From Symbiodolus clandestinus (GTDB lineage Bacteria; Pseudomonadota; Gammaproteobacteria; Enterobacterales; G038960095): a stretch of DNA of 64,000 nt. Below the pieces are notes generated by a model, which worked only from the letters and a program-made list of their open reading frames with translations, searched no databases and was not told the origin of the DNA. Below, piece after piece: positions 63,910 to 64,000 of the stretch (positions within the stretch are counted from its first letter, which is position 1; every line of letters starts with the position of its first letter). The DNA lies in contig CP152425.1 in assembly GCA_038960095.1 (NCBI GenBank), positions 248,001 through 312,000 on the forward strand, in the 5' to 3' direction. The translations under genes and the position numbers were made by a program.

Positions 63910-64000
63910 AAGCTTAATAATCCTGCTATTCGGACTATTGTCTCTGCTGCCACCCAGCGTCGGTGGCGACAATCTGCCGAATGAATCAACAACACTTGCT
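63899..64000 (+). CDS. pilP: Type IVb pilus protein PilP, N-terminal part
   Basis: Frame opens ATG at 63899 inside the end of pilO with MVNKSLIILLFGLLSLLPPS, a signal peptide cleaved near SVGGD, and continues past the window. Position after pilO and the signal peptide fit PilP of R64-type systems; too little is present to confirm the family. Confidence 0.65.
   Translation, partial: MVNKSLIILLFGLLSLLPPSVGGDNLPNESTTLA

Noticed and set aside
1..64000. CRISPR array
   Set aside because: No set of regularly spaced identical short repeats was seen; the only short tandem repeat is the coding GIQQ tract.

Overview
The window looks like chromosome from a gammaproteobacterium of the Enterobacterales with a shrinking genome, most likely an insect-associated symbiont of the Hamiltonella/Regiella kind. 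That placement is inference: protein families and gene order (aroA-cmk-rpsA-ihfB; gyrA facing ubiG-nrdA-nrdB-yfaE; radA, ettA and arcA close together) follow Escherichia coli, but many intervening genes are missing, remnants of several transposon families are scattered about, and there are host-interaction genes (an RTX-type exporter, an R64-type pilus, an ankyrin/protease protein).

Layout. 1-3.1 kb: the opp peptide-uptake operon (oppC end, oppB, oppA). 3.3-13.7 kb: a small membrane protein, then a minus-strand block of housekeeping genes (YddW-type glycosidase, suhB, pyrF, ihfB, rpsA, cmk, aroA, gyrA). 13.9-23.7 kb: an Rpn nuclease, ubiG, a two-gene accessory island (a repeat protein with nuclear-signal-like motifs, then an ankyrin protein with an M35 zinc-protease signature), and the class Ia ribonucleotide reductase operon nrdA-nrdB-yfaE. 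23.7-31 kb: a TyrP-type permease and an rtxBDE type I exporter with no toxin gene beside it. 31-37.8 kb: comM, tRNA-Asn with a strong promoter, a KorB/ParB-like gene, sbcB, maeA. 37.9-46 kb: a porin, a frameshifted small gene, asnS, rnb, fabI, lysP. 46-47.6 kb: remnants of four different transposases. 47.7-54.8 kb: radA, hemB, a ferritin, a broken yheS, ettA, arcA. 55.4-60.6 kb: xerD, two brnQ copies, purA. 60.7-64 kb: the start of a type IVb pilus operon (pilL-like, pilN, pilO, pilP start).

Themes. Nutrient import is well represented (Opp, TyrP, LysP, two BrnQ), as expected of a host-dependent bacterium. Two housekeeping proteins keep full-length reading frames but have lost their catalytic metal ligands: SuhB, whose RNA-antitermination role does not need catalysis, and the ferritin. 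The most unusual locus is the pair at 15.8-19.6 kb, which I read as a candidate host-directed effector operon.
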